DNA from: Phlebotomus papatasi
Lineage: Eukaryota > Arthropoda > Insecta > Diptera > Psychodidae
Direction: 5' to 3'
Assembly: GCF_024763615.1 (NCBI RefSeq)
Contig: NC_077222.1
Span: 106,115,417 to 106,179,416, forward strand
DNA: 64,000 nucleotides
Part shown: positions 59,705-64,000 of the stretch, one piece after another
Numbering within the stretch: position 1 is the stretch's first letter
Layout: the number at the start of each line of letters is the position of its first letter
Translations under genes and position numbers: made by a program
The notes under the pieces: generated by a model
What the model was told of the DNA's origin: nothing
Databases searched by the model: none
Seen by the model: the letters and a program-made list of their open reading frames with translations, nothing else

Positions 59705-59907
59705 AGTAACTCGAAATCCCCCGACAAACCCAGAAACTTTACGAATTATTTTTTCTGTGCAATATAAATATATCATTTGGGATTTATGTCGGCTTTTATT
59801 TGCTTATTTTCTTGCCCAAAATTACCCTGTTCGAAAGTTTAGGGAGCAGCAAAAGTTTGATTTTCAAAAAGTGTCCCAGCTAAAACGTAAATGAGTACAA
59901 ACATAAA

Positions 59908-61010
59908 TAGAGTTTCATTCTCCAATAGTGTCTTATAGATAAAAAGTAAATGGAACTCTATTTGCACAAAAAGTCGTTGGTTTTCGAAGAATTCAAATTC
60001 AATTTCGAATTTTCACACTAAATTTTCGAACAAGGTGACAGTAAACGTCGTCGTACTGTTTTTTTCTCACAAGAATGTGAAGACCGTCACATTTTGACAC
60101 TTGAGCACTTCGAAATTCGAACAGGATGTACCTTAGCCACCTTGCAAAATTATCAAGAAGTAAAAAAGTCTCTTTTTTTGGACTTTCAAATAGATTTTCG
60201 AATTTTTCAAGATCTACTTGTAGATGGTAAGAATGAATGCAAACACAAGTAGAGTTTGATTCTCCAAATATTATCCTAGATAAAAAGTAAATGGAACTCT
60301 ATTTCCACAAAAAATCGTTGATGTTCGAAAAATTCAAACTCGATTTCGAATTTTCATATTAAATTTTCGCACAAGGTAGGGAAAGTTCATGAAATATTAC
60401 ACTAAAAAGCTGGAAAATGAGTTCTACAGTGTCTATGAGGTGATTTATTAATGGGACAACATAACTAAACTTTGTGAAGACCGACACATTTTGACATTTG
60501 AGCACTTCGAAATTCGAACAGAATGTACCTCAGCCCCCTTGCGGAATCATCAAGAAGTAAGCATGTCTCTTTTTTGGCTTTTCAAATAGATCTTTCTATT
60601 TTACAAACTCTACTTGTGAATGATAAGAATACCTTTGTATTTGCACAAATTGTCTTTGATGTTCGAAAAATTTAAACCTAATTCCGAATTTACTAATTAA
60701 ATTGTCGCAAACAATTAGAGAAAGGTTGATGTGCTCGCAGTTAGAGTTTAATTATCTAATAGTGTCGTTGTTTAAAGATAAGAGGACTCTGTTTCCAGAA
60801 AATGTCTTTCATAATAAAATCGAAGAATTTAGAATTATCTGAACTAAACTTTCGAACAAGATTGGGAGAATTTTATTAATCATCATACTAAGATGTTTAA
60901 TAGCTTAGTGTGATAAAGGATAAATAAAGGAATTAGTGGCTCTCAGTAATAGCCTTTCGAAGAGAGAAAACCACTCCAAAATCAAGTAAAACCTTTTCGA
61001 AAATCTACTG
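59908..61010 (+). repeat. Three tandem, unequal copies of repeat family F
   Basis: Copies begin near 59,908, 60,250 and 60,738 with (A)TAGAGTTT(C/G)ATTCTCC-type starts. Each has AATGGAACTCTATTT, GTTCGAA(A/G)AATTCAAA and, in the first two, TGAGCACTTCGAAATTCGAAC. They end in ATCTACTT-like sequence near 60,218, 60,617 and about 61,010. The third is the most degenerate. No coding sequence is seen. Confidence 0.6.
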
Positions 61011-62339
61011 AAAGTCTAAGTCATGTAAGTTAATTCTCAAAAATGTTCTTTACCCCTTTAGTTGAGTCTTGTTAGGTGTGATTCCTTCTAATCACACCTA
61101 TTGTGATTCTTTTATAATATTTTTTAAAGAAAGGTGTAAGTTTTTATTTTGTCTTGTGGATTGGTTTTGGGTACGAGGTGTTTGATTATTGCACAAAGTA
61201 CGGTCTCCACCTTCTTCAAACAAACAAGTTATAGTCTGTAGTCAGTCCTATCTCGGTCTCCAATTGAGACGATATTCCTCCCAATGGTTTTTCCAACGAA
61301 CAGCAATTTAATAAACGACAAACTTGTGCGTTCAAGTGATTTTCCTTCCGCTCAGAACTCCAAGACCATCCCCAAAAATTTCACCCAGCCTGTATCCCAT
61401 TTACCTGTGTGTAATGGGAAGTTCAGAAGCTGTGGACTGATGAAAGCTGGGAGGATAACGAGAAAATTGTATGTAGACATTGAGTAAAATGGGGAAAAAG
61501 TGGAATGGGGGAAAAAGTGTATATGGAGAAAGCTCTATCGTATTAAGCTTTTCTGATTGTGTCTCATAAAGTCTTGGTCATATTGGGTGAAGCTTGACTT
61601 AGTTCAATGTACCGTGCCCCAAGGAGCATGAGGATGAAAAACATACACCAGACCAACACAACGCCGTACTTGAGTGGGCGACTCAAGTGAATAAATCATA
61701 TCTTGAAGACGAGAAGACTTGGAGGAAAGAAAATACCAGCATGAGGTTGATTTTCCACACTGAACATTTACTTAGGACCCACGCATGACACATTAAATCT
61801 CCCATTCCACCTGCAAAACTTTCTTCTTCTCAAAAAGCTCTCCCACCAACCTGTACTAATTGATTACTTTAACAAGAATAAATTCAAAGACATTAATTTC
61901 TCCATGGGTAAATTGCTTCTGAAGGAATTGATTAGTGTGTAATTTTATCAATTTGATAGAGTGAATTGATATTTTTCCTCAAGAAATTGCCATTAGGAAT
62001 TGAAATACTCAAGTGTAGATGGAAAATGTTCTTCACCCAAGTAGAAAGAAAAAATCATGTTCAACTAAAAGATTTCTATTATAATACCTAAATGGATCTA
62101 TTAATGTCAAATAGAAAATTGCTCGTGAAATCATTTAAGTGGGAGTCGTTTTCAGAAGAAGCTTTTACGGAAAATGAAGTGGATTGTTTTTCGAATGAAA
62201 TTGGTTATAGAATAATAACATTAATAAATATAACACAATTTTCTGCGAAAGTTTAACTTAACTTGTTCAGTGATAAACATTTCTGTATTTAAAAATATTG
62301 TCAATTAAAAATTTTAAATATCAGTGAATTTTATCAATT
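61011..62339. other. No gene recognised; lone AGGTGTGATTC palindrome
   Basis: TTAGGTGTGATTCCTTCTAATCACACCTATTG at 61,073-61,104 is a terminus of the 28.3-kb repeat family. The rest is apparently single-copy. The 61,284-61,487 frame starts at a non-ATG codon and carries no recognised motif. Confidence 0.4.
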
Positions 62340-62487
62340 ATGCCAAGCGAACAATAATTTTTGTTTATAAACATGTTTTCAAAATTTCCCATGAGAATGA
62401 GTGAGATGACTAGATCTAGATCTCACTCACTCTCACTGTAATGTCAAAAACATGTTTAATAAACAAAAGTTATTGTGCGTTGGGCAT
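62340..62487. mobile_element. 148-bp hairpin MITE, family G copy 2
   Basis: The left ATGCCAAGCGAACAATAA and the inverse of the right end ATGCCCAACGCACAATAAC match. The inner arms carry AAACATGTTTT and GAGAATGAGTGAGATG, which pair. It corresponds to copy 1 at 14,159. Confidence 0.85.
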
Positions 62488-63002
62488 TATTTAAAAGGTA
62501 TCAATAACAAATCAAAACAGGTTTGTTGACAAAATGAAACATGTAAATCTAAGTGAAATAAGCAAAAAAAAGTTTTTTGGGAATTTTCTTATCAAATTAA
62601 GCTCCTGAGGAACTTCTTTGTATTCTTATAATCCTAGGCCCTGGGGCAATCAATTGTCCACTCGTTACGACCCAGAAAACAAAGCTTCATCTACTCGATT
62701 CCTAGATCGAACGCAGACTGAGTCCTTTGTCCACCAATATATTCCTTCGTCGGTCGTCCCGTTCTCACGAGGGGAAAATTATTGGCAACTTTCAAATAAT
62801 GATCTTTGCAACTTTAATAGAAGAACTGACTTCTAAAATCGGCCAATCCTGACGTTTCACCGTCGTCTGGGATTCTAAATCGATTATATTCAATTCTGGA
62901 ACTCTCTTTCGGCTTGGCATGCAAAGCCAAATGTCCTTGCAATCCTTACAGAAATAGATCCCTGCGGAGGCAGCCAACATCCCGAAAGCCAAAATCTCTC
63001 GA
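62488..63002. other. GC-richer unique stretch before the 27-bp array
   Basis: From 62,620 to 62,990 base composition is more balanced than in the flanks, but no frame has a firm motif. The 16 bases CCCGAAAGCCAAAATC at 62,982-62,997 match the arm unit of the 23.7- and 48.9-kb fold-backs and directly precede the array. Confidence 0.35.
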
Positions 63003-64000
63003 TCAGATCTCAAAATAATTTCTTGTCGGCCAGATCTCCAAACAATATTTTGTCGGCCAGATCTCCAGACAATTTCTTGTCGGCCAGATCTCCAAACAAT
63101 GTCTTGTCGGCCAGATTTTTAAACAATTTCTTGTCGACCAGAGCTTCAAACAATTTCTTGTCGGCCAGATCTCTAGACGATTTGTTGTCGGCCAAATCTC
63201 CAAAAAATGTCTTTTCGGCCAGATTTCCAAACAATCATGTCGAACAGGTTTCCAATTTCTTGTCGTCCAGATTTACAGACAATTCTGTCGGCCAGATCTC
63301 AAGACGATTTGTTGTCGGCCAGATCTCCAGATAATTCTTTCGGCCACATCTCAAAACGATTTGTTTTCGGCCAGATCTACAAAAAAATTCTTATCGGCCG
63401 GATCTCCAGACAATTTCTTATCGGCCAGATCACCAGACAATTTTTTGTCGGCCAAATCTCCAAACAATTTCTTGCTGGTCAGATTTTCAAATAAATTCTT
63501 GTCGGCAAGATCTCCAAAAAATGTCTTATCGGCTAGATCTCCAAACAATCCTGTCGGCCACATCTCTAAACAATTTCTTATTGGCCAGATCTCCAGACAA
63601 TTTCTTATCGGCCAGATCTCTAAACAATTTCTTGTCTGCCAGATCTCCAAAAATTTCTTGTCGGCCAGATCTCTAAGCAATTACTTGTCGGCAAGATCTC
63701 CAGACAATTTCTTATCGGCCAGATCTCTGATCAATTTCTTGTCGGCCAGATCTCCAGTCGATTTTTTGTCGGCCAGATCTCCAGTCAATTTCTTATCTGC
63801 CAGATTTTTGAACAATTTTTTGTCGACCAGATCTCCAAACAATTTCTTGTCAGTCAGATCTCCAAACAATGTCTTGTCGGCCAGATCTCCAGACAATTTC
63901 TTGTCGGCCAGATCTCCAGTCAATTTCTTGTCGGCCAGATCTCCAGTCAATTTCTTGTCGGCCAGATCTGCAAACAATTTCTTGTCAGCCAGATCTACAA
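63003..64000. repeat. 27-bp minisatellite, continues past the window end
   Basis: Units are variants of TTGTCGGCCAGATCTCC followed by AAACAATTTC, 27 bases long with some shorter ones, roughly 36 copies in 1 kb. Most units contain AGATCT. Because 27 is a multiple of 3 and the unit lacks stops, several frames on both strands stay open and give 9-residue repeats (DLADKKLSG on the minus strand, SARSPDNFL on the plus strand). That is expected for such a unit and is not evidence of coding. Confidence 0.9.

Noticed and set aside
62792..63013. Possible retroviral-type zinc knuckle (CKDCKDIWLC) on the minus strand
   Set aside because: The cysteine/histidine spacing does not fit C-x2-C-x4-H-x4-C, and no gag or pol sequence adjoins it.
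63010..63977. Minus-strand DLADKK repeat frames as a repetitive protein gene
   Set aside because: All units are 27 bp and stop-free, both strands are open, and no start or flanking exon is seen. A minisatellite explains it without coding.
63003..64000. CRISPR-like array of short repeats
   Set aside because: Units are contiguous degenerate tandem copies with no unique spacers, and the sequence is eukaryotic.

Overview
This window is AT-rich eukaryotic DNA, most likely from an insect and plausibly a dipteran. No database search was possible, so the host is an inference. Evidence for a eukaryote: the only convincing coding traces are interrupted by GT-AG introns, there are no operons or ribosome-binding sites, and most of the sequence consists of relics of Tc1/mariner-like, pogo-like and non-LTR elements plus many short terminal-inverted-repeat elements (MITEs). 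Most short open frames lie inside repeats or start at non-ATG codons and are not genes.

Layout. 1-7.6 kb: the end of a MITE cut by the window edge, copies of several MITE families, a 288-bp near-perfect hairpin, a 1.63-kb fold-back made of two inverted Tc1-like 3' halves, and a non-LTR reverse-transcriptase fragment. 8-20 kb: terminal-inverted-repeat elements, a long array of AAAATTGATTTTT-type repeats (14.9-16.5 kb), a three-level nest of insertions at 18.0-18.7 kb, and a triplicated 300-bp repeat with a small retroelement inserted in the third unit. 22.6-25.4 kb: more MITEs, a short fold-back built from GGGATTTTGGCTTTCGG motifs, and a CpG-rich minisatellite split by a 5'-truncated non-LTR retrotransposon. 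27.7-33.5 kb: a run of TIR elements, several of them nested. 37.5-43.4 kb: a non-LTR fragment, three MITEs and the best candidate host gene, a three-exon gene for a small THAP-type zinc-finger protein whose second intron holds a 1.35-kb fold-back element. 46.5-50.2 kb: a 1.8-kb element made of about four degenerate 290-bp units, then a 1-kb minisatellite that appears to be an expanded arm of the 23.7-kb fold-back. 51.4-61 kb: further fold-backs, AACCGGTT repeats, MITEs and a frameshifted pipsqueak/pogo-type helix-turn-helix fragment. 63.0 kb to the window end: a 27-bp minisatellite that continues beyond the window.

The elements do not form a pathway. The window reads as a gene-poor stretch in which TA-targeting DNA elements and retroelements have inserted into one another. 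Several unrelated element families share the outer terminus TAGGGGA, which suggests a common mobilising transposase. I found no bacterial-type system, CRISPR array, rRNA or credible tRNA.
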